From Gloeophyllum trabeum ATCC 11539 (Eukaryota; Basidiomycota; Agaricomycetes; Gloeophyllales; Gloeophyllaceae), in assembly GCF_000344685.1 (NCBI RefSeq), contig NW_006920418.1, positions 807,079 to 871,078 on the forward strand: 64,000 bases of DNA, in the 5' to 3' direction. Made by a program: the position numbers and the translations under genes. The notes below the pieces were generated by a model. It was not told the DNA's origin, searched no databases, and worked only from the letters and a program-made list of their open reading frames with translations. Shown piece by piece: positions 46,379-57,210 of the stretch (the stretch's first letter is position 1; each line of letters starts with the position of its first letter).

Positions 46379-47745
46379 TTAGCTGACGATCATGTGCCAG
46401 AGTTCGGGCCCATCTCGAATAAGGGCCTGAGGACGGGTGAGAAAGAGTCTTCACAACGGGATTATCGCACGCACCACTACAACTTCGACGGCGATGAGAG
46501 CAATGATGACGAGTTCCATCCGATGGGCCGTAGACTGAGAAGATTGCGGTCAGGCCACAAAAAGGGTAGAAGAAGCGATAACCTACCTCAGTCAGCAGTT
46601 GCCGAAGAACAGATTGTACCTGAACAAAGCAAACTTTAGCACCGTCTCACGTATAATACAGTAAGCCGCACCTCAGCTGCATACGTGATCTTGTCGTTGA
46701 CTGAGCTGGTGCGAGTCTTTACTTCCAAAGCGTCACTGAGCCTCTTGAAATAACCTAAATAAGGGATGCAGTCAATACGTTCAGCGAAACACCAAGAGGA
46801 GTGTCACTACCTTCCAGTACAGGTTCGGCCCAGTAGAAATCGGGCGTGTCGGAGAAGTTGGAGCGATTAAGATTGAGCCCTTGCCGGAACTTCATCAATC
46901 GACCAAGCTTCTTAATTAAGGCCGTGCGCCCAAGTCCAGGTTTCCCTGTGGTTTCCAGTGAATGGGGGAGGGCGGCGACAGATGACAAGTAATCGTCGAG
47001 AGCAACCTCGAGTGCCGACAAAGCCGTAGAGCGTGACAGCGCCTGCGAGAAAGCATAGCGGGCAAGCAGTGTCTCCGCGGGTAAAGCAGATGGCGGAAGG
47101 TTCTCCGGTAGTGACTGCGCAGAGCTCAAAGGCGGACTATCACCCAAGATAATCAGATCTCCCTGAAGCCGCGTCTGTCTGGAATGGAACAACACGTCAG
47201 ACAATTCCGTATGCAAGATGCTGCCCAGCCCACTCTGTAGGATCCATCACAAAGTCCAGCTCCTCTGTCTCCGCCTCCCTGAGGTGCCCGATCTCCGTGC
47301 CCCTGGTTATCACCTCGCTGGCAAACTTCCGCGCATCCTCCTCTCCAAGACCCCAACACACGAAGCTGCCGTTCTCGAAGACGAACACTTCACCTTCCTT
47401 GCCACCGGACCCCCACTTGGGCACCCAGTACGATTCGTGCAAGAGCTGGGAGGCCGCGGGGAGGCGTCCCCGCAACCGGGAGAACAAGTAGCGCTCTGCA
47501 GTCGCGAGCGTGAAAATGGGCTGGATATCACTCCGTGTCGGTGTGGGGTTCGAACGGATCGGGAGAGATGCAGAAGCGGTCCGACGAAGCGGCGTTGCAG
47601 CTGCTTTACGGTATGGCTTGGGAGTTTGTTCGCTGGGCGATGACTGCCCCGCCGAGGACGTTAGCCATCGACGCGAATGTGTGGCCAGTCTGAGGGGACC
47701 TGCGCTCTGCCCAAAGAGGGCTGCTAAGCCGCACCGGCCTGGCAT
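46379..47745 (-). CDS. Mitochondrial RMND1/DUF155-family protein
   Basis: RMND1 and its yeast relative Mrx10 are inner-membrane proteins tied to mitochondrial translation. The start MPGRCGLAALFGQSAGPLRL at 47745 opens an Arg-rich presequence (ATHSRRWLTSSAGQ) suited to mitochondrial import. The DUF155 core follows: LHESYWVPKWGSGG, EGEVFVFENGSFVCWGLGEE, DARKFASEVITRG, ETEELDFVMDPTE, LQGDLIILGD, ARYAFSQALSRSTALSALEV, GRTALIKKLGRLMKFRQGLN, LNRSNFSDTPDFYWAEPVLE. Downstream exons give GYFKRLSDALEVKTRTSSVN, DKITYAAE, VQSVLRQLLTE, then the membrane segment MELVIIALIAVEVVVALI, and the stop at 46379. The C-terminal exons are short and easily missed. All expected family parts are present. Confidence 0.88.
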
Positions 47746-48068
47746 TCGAGGGAGTAAACCTGCCTAGGCAAATACATGTTAGAGCATTCGCTCGAGTATA
47801 GTTCACAGCAACTCGACCATACCATTCCGCTTGTAATATCCTGGACTTTACCTGCCGCAAGACGGAGGGGAAAATAAAGGCGGACGTAGAGGTAGGGCCG
47901 GACGAACTCGTTGGAAGTTCGGCAGACGCGAGGCGTGAGAATTATCCGATGGAATTGCCGTCGGCACATTTGGCCTCGTCGAGATATGTTCGAGCCAGAG
48001 GTTCTGAAGATATGTGCGAGGGATAGATGTGTAGTAGGTACAAAGCAAGCCAACAACTTGAACGGCCC
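47746..48068. other. Intergenic region
   Basis: About 320 bp between the RMND1-like start and the end of ACL4, both on the minus strand. No feature seen; it should hold the RMND1-like promoter. Confidence 0.45.
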
Positions 48069-49415
48069 CTAGCTCATTTCGACATCGCCGTCCTCATCGT
48101 CACTGCCGTCAACGTCCTCCCAGCCGTCGTCGTCATCCTCCGGTCCCTCCTCCGAGGGTTCTACACCCAAAGCCTGCAATTTGTCTATCAGCTCTTTTAC
48201 ATGCGCTAACATGGGCACGTCAGGATTTCCCTCGCTCGCGTGCAGCTGAGGAGAAGGGTAAGTCAGCGCGAGGCTCAATCATCACGACCCACACACCATT
48301 TGGCACATCTCAAGGCAGTCTCGCGCGTCTTTTGCCAGGTCCATCCAGCCAAGCCCTTCAATATCCGCACCGCTCTCGCGAGCCTGCTCTGCCATGAGGA
48401 AGAAGCACCATCCTTCCAGGTACCACGCGTCTACCGACTCGTCGTCCGTAGCTATAATGCCTTGCAACACTTCCAGCGCAGGTTTGAACAAGGATAGCTC
48501 AAGAAGGAGCTTTACAAGCGATAGACGAGTCTCAATGGACGGCATCGTTTCGTCGTCTACAAAAGCCTGCATTGGTCCCGTTGCCGGAGCGAGGGGCACA
48601 GGACATACCTAGCTCGAGATCCTTCCACTTCGCCCATGCCCTCTCCAGCATTTCTTTGGCCTCGTCCGGACGCTGCTGCGATAGCCTAACAGACGCAAGG
48701 GTCTGTAATGCCTCTGCATTGTCGGGGTCAATTTGTAGCGCGAGGTCTAAAAGGTTCTCGCAGGTCTGCTCTGCCTCAGGAGCATCACTTGAGGACGCTG
48801 TCAGCTGTATGTCAGCAGGGATAAAATAGCCGGGCGCACCATAAATCATAGGAAGGATCCATCCATATTTCCACCATGCTGATGAGAGCCTGGACGGCCG
48901 TGCCCTTGAGCGTGCGTTCGTCTTTCCCGACGTTGGGATCAACAGCGCGCTCCTTGCCCTTCAGCTGACCCATGAGGATGTCGACAGCGGACTGATAATG
49001 CTGCAAGGCCAAATGGGGGTCATCGTCGCTGAGTTGTGCGAGGTACAGATGTGCTGATGGCGGAGGCGGATCCGCCAAGGTCAGCAAGGAGGTGAATGTC
49101 TAGTAAGGAGGATCTTGTTCAGTAAGCGCTTATCAGGTGCGTGTGCTTGGACCGAGGACGCACTTGTTTTGCAGCGTCGAGATCTCCCGTCTCCAGCTGG
49201 ACGACGCCGATCATCTCCTTGGCCTCGACATGGGCGGGCTCGGCTTCGAGTATTCGCTCGATAAATCGCCGGGCAAGGTCATAGTCGCATTGAACAACGA
49301 GTTCGCGAGCTTTCTCAAGAAGAGCGGGTACTGAAGGTGCTGGCTTCGACTGTTCGGACTCGCTTTTTGCTAGAGACGAACTTGTCTTTTTGGATTTCGT
49401 GCGCGAGCGGCCCAT
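48069..49415 (-). CDS. ACL4: TPR chaperone Acl4 (assembly chaperone of Rpl4/uL4)
   Basis: Acl4 binds newly made ribosomal protein uL4 and escorts it to the nucleus. The start MGRSRTKSKKTSSSLAKSES at 49415 is basic. TPR units follow: ELVVQCDYDLARRFIERILE; AHVEAKEMIGVVQLETGDLD; AHLYLAQLSDDDPHLALQHY; CENLLDLALQIDPDNAEALQ, then TLASVRLSQQRPDEAKEMLE; and VKLLLELSLFKPALEVLQGI, then DAWYLEGWCFFLMAEQA. The C-terminus is strongly acidic (GPEDDDDGWEDVDGSDDEDG, then DVEMS), as in yeast Acl4. The length of roughly 390 residues suits the family. Divergent from SVF1 with 330 bp between starts. Confidence 0.85.
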
Positions 49416-49745
49416 GGCAAGTGCATTGCAAGTGCACGGGCAAGGACAAAATGTCGGATGTGACTCGTGACTGTCACAGAATCTGTAGGCACTCTAGGTA
49501 AGTATGTGTGTCTCTGCTGATTGGACTCCCGGGATAAAGTCTCGGATTGTATGAGTACTCTGCACACCGCCAATTTCTCGTTGTATGAGACGTACTTAGC
49601 CGCAATGCAGGCGTAATGGTGCTGAGTGCAAGAGCGCCGTGCTCAGACGTAAATAGGCGGCTCCTGAAAAGGAAGTCTCATTACGTGCGGGGTCTGTTTC
49701 ACGCCTCGAGCACTCCCTCCTCGTCTCTCTCCTTACCCATCCACC

Positions 49746-51181
49746 ATGTTCTCCTCTCTCTGGTGAGCTGTGCGACGGGCTTGTGATGACGGCACATTAT
49801 AACTGCTTTCCAGGTCAGGCGCGACGAGCGATCCAAACGCGCCCAACTTCCATCCGGTATCCTCGAGGGTACCTCCGTCGGAGTTGTTTGGTGAGCTCGA
49901 GCCAACGGACACGGAATGGCTCTGCACGGCGAGCGGTTTCGTGACGGAGACCCAGACGTGGTATAACACACTGGAAGATGGCACGAGCGTGATGGTCCAG
50001 GTCATTCACTCAAGCGTGGGGTAAGTCCCTCCGCCCCCATGCACTTAGATCATTGAGGGCTCATCGCCACGCAGCGTTTGGTATCCTACGATCCAGCTCA
50101 CGAGCAAGATCTTCAACCCGAATACAAAGGAGAAGCTATGGAGATCCGTCAATGTCTCCAACTTCGTGTCTCCCCCTCCTGGTCTTGACAAGCGGTCGAG
50201 CAAGTCTGACCAGTTCACGATCACCCACAAGTCCCACACTGACTCTGAGTATCCCGAGAGCTACACGATCAACGCGAATCTGTCCGACGATCTCCAAATA
50301 TCTCTGGAGGTCAAGCGTCCTGCATCCGTTCCTGGCTTCAAGGTCGGGAAGGGCCCCAAGGGCGGCTACTCGTACTTTGGTGTGGACCCCGAGAAGCCTG
50401 AGGGATATGTCATCCACCGCTTCTGGCCGCGCGATATGGGCTCGGGGCACATCATCCACAAGGGCCAGGCTACCCCGATCCAAGGTCCGGGTATGTTCGT
50501 GCATGCCATCCAGGGCATGCGACCCAACCTCGTGGCCTCTCGCTGGAACTTTGCCAATTTCCAGAGCGAGGAGCACGGCGGCGTCAGCGCGATCCTGATG
50601 GATTTCACCACCACGGATGCTTACGGCCGAAAGGGAGCTGGGTCCGGGTTTGTTACCGTTAGCGTCGGTTCGCTGGTTCTTGGGGGCAAGCTGGTCCTTG
50701 TGACGGGGGAGACGAAGTGGCCCGACGAGGCGGTCCCAGAGGGTGCGGGCGTCATGTCACGAGCGGTACATTTAAACCCTGTTCACGACCCGGATACTGG
50801 CTACGACGCGCCGACGGAGATAGTATATCGCTGGGGAGGTCCATCAGTCGTGCCAGGCAGTGAGGGTGCGGTGGATGCCACTCTGCAGGTACCCCTCGGC
50901 GAACCGAGCAACTACAAGGGGTTGGTCGAGAAGGTAGACGTGCTGGCGGAGATCCCCTATGTCCTGAAGACAGTGGTCAACTATGTTGCGGGGACGAAAC
51001 CGTATATCTACCAGGTGGGTCGAGCATGTGTGCCATGATTCCACGGCGACTAACGATGTCGATCCAGTGGCTGAACGACGCGCAGCTGGTGGTCAAGGGG
51101 CCCGATTCCGTCTTGCCGGGGTTGTCGGAAGGCATCACTGTGGGGGGGAAGATGTATAACGAAGCGACGTTCATCTCGTAG
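49746..51181 (+). CDS. SVF1: Survival factor Svf1
   Basis: Svf1 proteins have a lipocalin-like double beta-barrel and in yeast move ceramide from ER to Golgi and support oxidative-stress survival. The tiny first exon encodes MFSSLW; an intron near 49761-49814 leads to SGATSDPNAPNFHPVSSR. The core reads TDTEWLCTASGFVTETQTWY, SVMVQVIHSSVG-VWYPTIQ, KRPASVPGFKVGKGPKGGYS, YVIHRFWPRDMGSGHIIHKG, GMFVHAIQGMRPNLVASRWN, QSEEHGGVSAILMDFTTTDA and YGRKGAGSGFVTVSVGS. The last exon gives WLNDAQLVVKGP and ends KMYNEATFIS at 51181. A TAAATAGG element lies about 95 bp upstream of the ATG. Clear, intact family member. Confidence 0.93.
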
Positions 51182-51361
51182 TCTGTGTATCTCGCTCTGA
51201 TGCCTTGCAGCTGTATCATACGGTGCCGTCGAATAATTACAAAGCAGGCGGTGGAGTAGTGTATTAAGAAGAACATGCGGGGCAGCTGCGCAGGGAACGG
51301 CGCAGAACAGGAGTGACTCGTATATCAGACGGCAAGTCGCGGGACTCGGGTCCGCTGCGTG

Positions 51362-53272
51362 ATGAGCGCGGCTGCAGCGACTTTAGGACGGACAACGGCG
51401 ACGGCCCCTCTCGTACAATGTGCGATGTTGCGCTCGCTCTCTCGCAGCTCTCGCGTACAGCACGCCGCCCACGCACCCAGCGCCCGCCCGCTCCATTCGT
51501 TCTCTGCCGTACCGACCCGCGCTGTCCGCCGGCAGGCTGACGCTCTCGCAGGACGAGCCTCCAAGGACCACCCGCACTCATTCCGACATTTCCATGCGAC
51601 TCGCACGAACCAAGGTCTGCCCGTGCTGGCCCTCCTCGGAGCGTTAAAGGTCGGTCCGATCTGCCCACACCTTAGCCACAACCAAGCCTAACATGATTCG
51701 AGTCTACAGGCCTCGACTGCTATCCAGGCCGCGCAGACGCTCGCCCGCGTCGCCCTAACGTTCGTCCCCTTCATCGTTATCAAAAACCACAAGTCACGGA
51801 GATTCCTCAAAGCCGCCGCGCGCATGGATGGCAGGCCGGGGCTCGAGGAGCGCAAGGAGATGGTGCTCAAGCGGATGCGCAATGCGACGCTCATCTTCCG
51901 TCTCCTCGTCTTCGCACCGATAGCCGTTTTCTGGGCAGCCATCTTGGCGAGTTTGGAGAGGACGCCTCTTACAGGCAGGTGAGTATCTCCATTCGTCCCC
52001 GTGTGCCCGGTAACCGTATATCTTATCATCTGCGCACCCAGATGGCGGCTGATCCTCCTTTCACCCGAAGAAGAGGACGAGATCTCTGCCCAGCTTGCAG
52101 GCAGTGGATGGTATCACGCCGTGGGCGAGATTCTGTCGCAGGAGAGCCCACCTACCCTGCTGTCGCCGGACGACTGGCGATACGAGTGGGTCAGGAGCAC
52201 GCTCCGCCATCTTGAACAGACGGTGCCGGCCTTGAGCAACGAGCACGCCCTGAATCCATCCTGGCTTGAACGCGGCAGCGACGACAAGCCCTTCCCCCCT
52301 CCTGCCGACTATCCCCTTCGCCCCCGGCCAAGAGGAGCCGAGTACGTCAGAATGTTCTACGATACCATGGTAGACGGCAAGGCGCCGCCTGTTCCGCATG
52401 CTGTACCTGGTCCGCCTTATTCCTTGATTGTCGTCGACAAGCCAGGCTCGTCAAACGCGTTCTCGTACGGGTTTGGGCCCGACGGTGCTGGTGGCATCGT
52501 CGTCTACTCGGGATTCCTGGACGAGGTTCTAGCTAAGCACCCCCCTCTAAGAGCTCTTCCCCAAGCTTCCTCCTTCGGGACTTCGTTTCTACGCAATCTG
52601 TTTTCCGCTCTGTTCTCTCCCCCTCCCCCGCCGCATCCCATACCCACAGCCGAGGCCACCACGGAACTCGCCGTGCTGTTGTCCCATGAACTAGCTCATC
52701 TCATTCTCTCCCATCATCTCGAGACACTGTCTTCCAGCAACGTCGTCATCCCAGGCGTGTCCTCCATGCTCGCCGACGTCGCTAGGACTCTCCTCTTTCC
52801 CTTCACGATGTTTTTTGGACCCTTCGTCAATGACGCTGTTGCTCGAATAGGCAAAGTGGGCAGCGGAGACCTGGCGAGGCTTGGGGAGTACTGCAACAGC
52901 ATGAAACAGGAGATCGAAGCGGATGTTGTCTCCGTTCGGTCCGTTCTTCCATTCATTTTATCTCGCTTTCCCTAACTCACTCAGCTCAGATTACTAGCTC
53001 ATGCCGGGTATGACCCGCAGGCTGCCATCTCTTTCTGGCAGTCGCGAGCTGAAACTCCTCAGACCGCGGAATGCTCGCCCACTAAGGCCGAGCGAGAAAT
53101 GAAAGGAGATGACGGTATCCACCAGTATGGAAAAATTGCTATGCTGATGACAGGGTCGGCGCATCCCCAAAATCAGGTGAGAGTTGGCAAGCTCAAGGAG
53201 GAGTTCGAGCGATGGAACATAGAGCGTCGGAAGAAGAGGAAGGTTCGGGAGGATGGGGTGACACAGTCATAG
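51362..53272 (+). CDS. OMA1: Mitochondrial M48 metalloprotease Oma1
   Basis: Zinc protease of the mitochondrial inner membrane, acting in protein quality control. The start MSAAAATLGRTTATAPLV at 51362 or the downstream MLRSLSRSSRVQHAAHAPSA at 51425 both give an Arg-rich presequence. A membrane segment in exon 2 reads LIFRLLVFAPIAVFWAAILA. The catalytic exon has VYSGFLDEVLAKHPP, the zinc motif in LLSHELAHLILSHHLE (HExxH), and the third ligand in EIEADVVS. After one intron the frame continues LRLLAHAGYDPQAAISFWQS and AHPQNQVRVGKLKEEFERWN, ending VREDGVTQS at 53272. All peptidase residues are intact. It follows SVF1 on the same strand and is the last ordinary gene before the repeat-rich right end. 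Confidence 0.9.
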
Positions 53273-53706
53273 TACTTTATCTTAGGGCTTGTATAATATG
53301 GTTTTGTTGGAATTAAGTGTACCTCCAGGTCCATCACTAGCAACAGCTACTCTTGTTTTCTACTGCTCCAGTCAGGTGATATTTTGCTCAGACTAGGGAA
53401 TAATTTGGTCAGAATCCACCTCCTTCTAACACTTTGGGAGTTGCACTCTTTTGGGCCTAGCAAAAGGTTGTGTGGTACATGGCCAAACCAGATTTTGTGA
53501 TGATCCAGTGAAAAGGTCAAGGTATGATATGCTGCATATGCAGAGAATTGTGAATCCTTTGAGAATTTGATGTGATAATCTCATTTGACCTGTTTCTCAA
53601 GAAATTATGTGCCAGATCTTGATTACCCTTATCCAAAGGAAACTGGAGAATTCCATCAGCTCTTTGGCTGCGGTCGGCACTGAAGGTGACTGATCACATG
53701 ACCGGC

Positions 53707-53822
53707 GATATGCACTAACACGCAACAACCCCTAAGACCAAGGGAACACAACCAAACACACCCAGCAGTATGGGTGGAGGCGGTCTAAGGCGACTGAAGG
53801 GTAATAAGAGAGTTCAAGGGGG
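53707..53822. repeat. Dispersed repeat, copy 1
   Basis: Matches 60328-60440 in the same orientation: both run from ATGCACTAACAC through AAACACACCCAG and GGTGGAGGC to TAATAAGA.AGTTCAAGGG, with several substitutions. A diverged transposon-derived repeat is likely; no coding capacity seen. Confidence 0.7.
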
Positions 53823-54282
53823 AGGGGAGGAGTAAGATGACATGGGGGTGTCCATAGGAAGACCTAGAATAATAAAAATAAAACCTTGAAGCCTGCAACA
53901 AACAACTACACAATGCTACAGAGTATTTTGTTGGAATTTCAGGGTTATGGTTGAGCTTGCGAGCTCGCGCGCAATAGGACGGCACCGCTATAGGCGGCTG
54001 TAGTGGGTGAATATTTATGCGGAACTCATAGATAGTCGCTGTATCTGCTCTTTGTATGGTACGCGATTGCCCTTTGGGCAACCGACCACCTGGGGCAAGC
54101 GTGCTCAATCTATGTTTGCCAGGATTATTTCAACATATTTATCTCTGAAGGTTGCCTGATAGACAACACTGCACTGACAGCAATCAAGGGATCATGCGCA
54201 CGGGGTAGGACTCTCCTAAAGACACTTGTTATTTTCTTTGATATGCACTTGCTGGAGATAATATCTGGACATGGAGATAATT

Positions 54283-54312
54283 AATTGGACGAGTCAGGCC
54301 TATTGGCAAAGC
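54283..54312. repeat. Inverted match to 55379-55408
   Basis: GACGAGTCAGGCCTATTGGC followed by AAAGCTAGG occurs here and, reverse-complemented, at 55379-55408 inside the direct-repeat unit. It shows that fragments of the same repeat family lie in both orientations. Confidence 0.65.
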
Positions 54313-54589
54313 TAGGGCTGATCATAATTTGCTTTGAACTTCTGAAGGTCACTGAGATTCTAACTGTGATACACTGAGACAGTGACTTATTTTTACTTTA
54401 CACATTTTATACTACCCTAGCTCCCAAAGTATGCTTTTGATGTGTCAGGACCTGCCCTAAACCTTACCATCTGGCTGTGCAACACGCAAGGCACGTGCTC
54501 AGACACTCTGGAGTGACTCAGGATTTTTGCAAAGAATTAACTCCCGCAGCCATTGACACCTGTCTTGCAGTGAGCCATCCTCATCCCCA

Positions 54590-54830
54590 GCTTCCAATGC
54601 TTCCCCTCCTTCGTCCCTGTCAAATGACCAAGCTTGCGGACGTTGATAAGCCTCAGGATCATCTGACCCCCGAAAACGCGGACTCCGCACATCATACAAG
54701 CCCCCCCGGAGCTTATTCAACACAGCGCTCTCATGCCTCTAGGCTTCTATGGGCTCTAAAAGACTTTTTTTCTATTTAGCTCTGGACTTCCTAACATCCT
54801 CGAGGCGTACACGGACCCATTCTGTGATTT
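54590..54830 (+). repeat. Dispersed repeat family B, copy 1
   Basis: Shares GATAAGCCTCAGGATCATCT followed by GACCCC, and further on CTCTGGACTTCCTAACATCC followed by TCGAGG, with copies at 57030-57210 (opposite orientation) and 60600-60870 (same orientation). No open frame of interest. Confidence 0.65.
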
Positions 54831-55143
54831 ATCTCCGCGCACCGAAGCTCCGGAATGACTTAACCAACGCGACTTCTAGCTGAATTAGCTCCGGGACCCG
54901 CAGACACTTCTATCGAGGGGCGTCGTCCTCATGCCCACCCTCCAGCACTCACTCCCCCCTCGTTTCCGTCAAGATAGCGAAGGTGCAGACGCATACGAGT
55001 CACCATGAGGTCAGCATCAGTCAGCAAGTGGCCGGAGGTAATTAGCACGTGATCGGCGTGTCGCACAGAGTGATGGGACCGCTTGGGTCAGATGGCGGAG
55101 CATCGAGGCGACCTATAGGGGCTGGAAAGAGCAAGTGGGAGTG

Positions 55144-55810
55144 CAAGAGAGTCGTATGGTGTATGGTATAGCGGAGGAAAGTGCTGAGCAATACTGTGGG
55201 TAGCGGTGTTTATTTGTTATTTATCTCTGGACGGTCGCAAAGCCATTCCTGTAGTATAAATTGTACAAAGTAGCATACAGAAAAACAAGTTTTCGACTTC
55301 ACCATCTCAGAGAATTAACGTTACGATCTCAGCGACCCGAGAAGTTTGAAAGCGTTGAACTTAGCGACTTATAACCGATCCTAGCTTTGCCAATAGGCCT
55401 GACTCGTCCAGAGAAATATCTCCGCCATCGATTTAACTAGTTCCGGTGAGGTTCACATAGCGAAACAAAATTGAGCAACTCTTTCTAGCGTCTTCTACTC
55501 CCGTGAGCCCGAACCTACACTCGGTTCCATGGTTTGCGACTTTGCTTGCGCCGTTTCAGAGATAAATACTCCGGAGCGTCCATTAGTGTTTGTTTCAGGT
55601 GTCAAGGTTTTGTTTTATTTTTCCAGGTCTTCCTACGGACTACCCTATGTCGTCTTACTCCTCCTTTCCCCCTCGAACTATTAAAATACCCCTCAGTTGT
55701 CTCGGACAGCCTTCACCCATATCACGGGGTTTAGGTTTATTTCCTTTGGTCCTTGGTGATTGTTGTGTGTCAGTGCATATCAACGTAAATCCATGACCAT
55801 GAGGCAAGCA
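55144..55810. repeat. 667-bp direct repeat, left copy (ends at gap)
   Basis: Nearly identical to 56309-56976. Differences seen are four substitutions and one extra T, all within the first 175 bp or so. The copy ends exactly at the run of N. A partial match to its terminal sequence (CCATGAGG.CAGCATCAGTCAG) occurs upstream at 55003. Confidence 0.85.
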
Positions 55811-56308
55811 NNNNNNNNNNNNNNNNNNNNNNNNNNNNNNNNNNNNNNNNNNNNNNNNNNNNNNNNNNNNNNNNNNNNNNNNNNNNNNNNNNNNNNNNNN
55901 NNNNNNNNNNNNNNNNNNNNNNNNNNNNNNNNNNNNNNNNNNNNNNNNNNNNNNNNNNNNNNNNNNNNNNNNNNNNNNNNNNNNNNNNNNNNNNNNNNNN
56001 NNNNNNNNNNNNNNNNNNNNNNNNNNNNNNNNNNNNNNNNNNNNNNNNNNNNNNNNNNNNNNNNNNNNNNNNNNNNNNNNNNNNNNNNNNNNNNNNNNNN
56101 NNNNNNNNNNNNNNNNNNNNNNNNNNNNNNNNNNNNNNNNNNNNNNNNNNNNNNNNNNNNNNNNNNNNNNNNNNNNNNNNNNNNNNNNNNNNNNNNNNNN
56201 NNNNNNNNNNNNNNNNNNNNNNNNNNNNNNNNNNNNNNNNNNNNNNNNNNNNNNNNNNNNNNNNNNNNNNNNNNNNNNNNNNNNNNNNNNNNNNNNNNNN
56301 NNNNNNNN
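55811..56308. other. Assembly gap (N)
   Basis: 498 N between two copies of the same 667-bp sequence. It may be a collapsed tandem array or an overlap wrongly kept as two contig ends. Confidence 0.9.
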
Positions 56309-56976
56309 CAAGAGAGTCGTATGGTGTATGGTATAGCGGAGGAAAGTGCTGAGCAATCCTGTGGGTAGCGGCGTTTATTTGTTATTTATCTCCGGACGGT
56401 CGCAAAGCCATTCCCGTAGTATAAATTGTACAAAGTAGCATACAGAAAAACAAGTTTTTCGACTTCACCATCTCAGAGAATTAACGTTACGATCTCAGCG
56501 ACCCGAGAAGTTTGAAAGCGTTGAACTTAGCGACTTATAACCGATCCTAGCTTTGCCAATAGGCCTGACTCGTCCAGAGAAATATCTCCGCCATCGATTT
56601 AACTAGTTCCGGTGAGGTTCACATAGCGAAACAAAATTGAGCAACTCTTTCTAGCGTCTTCTACTCCCGTGAGCCCGAACCTACACTCGGTTCCATGGTT
56701 TGCGACTTTGCTTGCGCCGTTTCAGAGATAAATACTCCGGAGCGTCCATTAGTGTTTGTTTCAGGTGTCAAGGTTTTGTTTTATTTTTCCAGGTCTTCCT
56801 ACGGACTACCCTATGTCGTCTTACTCCTCCTTTCCCCCTCGAACTATTAAAATACCCCTCAGTTGTCTCGGACAGCCTTCACCCATATCACGGGGTTTAG
56901 GTTTATTTCCTTTGGTCCTTGGTGATTGTTGTGTGTCAGTGCATATCAACGTAAATCCATGACCATGAGGCAAGCA
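56309..56976. repeat. 667-bp direct repeat, right copy (starts at gap)
   Basis: See the left copy. It starts exactly at the end of the N run and continues into single-copy-looking sequence after GAGGCAAGCA at about 56976. Confidence 0.85.
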
Positions 56977-57029
56977 TCAGTCAGTGAGCGGCAGGCAATA
57001 ATTACCTTGGAACTAAAGCTTCGCAGGGA

Positions 57030-57210
57030 TCCATGTTTGCCTCAAGGATGCTAGGAAGTCTGGAGTTAAATACAGAAAACACTTTGAACCACTCCTAGCA
57101 TAGGGCTGTGTGAGTGCAATGTTGAATAGACTCTGTAGGGCATGAATAGGGATGTGAATTTTGCAATTTCAGGGGTCAGATGATCCTTGAGGCTTATCAC
57201 CAGTCACATC
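57030..57210 (-). repeat. Dispersed repeat family B, copy 2 (inverted)
   Basis: Contains the reverse complement of the family B segments: CTCAAGGATGCTAGGAAGTC followed by TGGAGTTAAA near 57042, and GGGGTCAGATGATCCTTGAG followed by GCTTATC near 57173. Confidence 0.65.

Noticed and set aside
46361..46639. A 92-codon plus-strand frame (MTDQGSLADDHVPEFG..)
   Set aside because: It is the antisense of the last exons of the RMND1-like gene (TAHRMELVIIALIAVEVVV and ALIRDGPELWHM on the minus strand).
55655..56368. Open frames crossing the second gap
   Set aside because: Same artefact of N; flanks are repeat DNA.
55144..56976. LTR retrotransposon with 667-bp LTRs
   Set aside because: Copy borders coincide with the gap edges, no primer-binding site, TG..CA ends or pol domain could be shown; kept only as a direct repeat.
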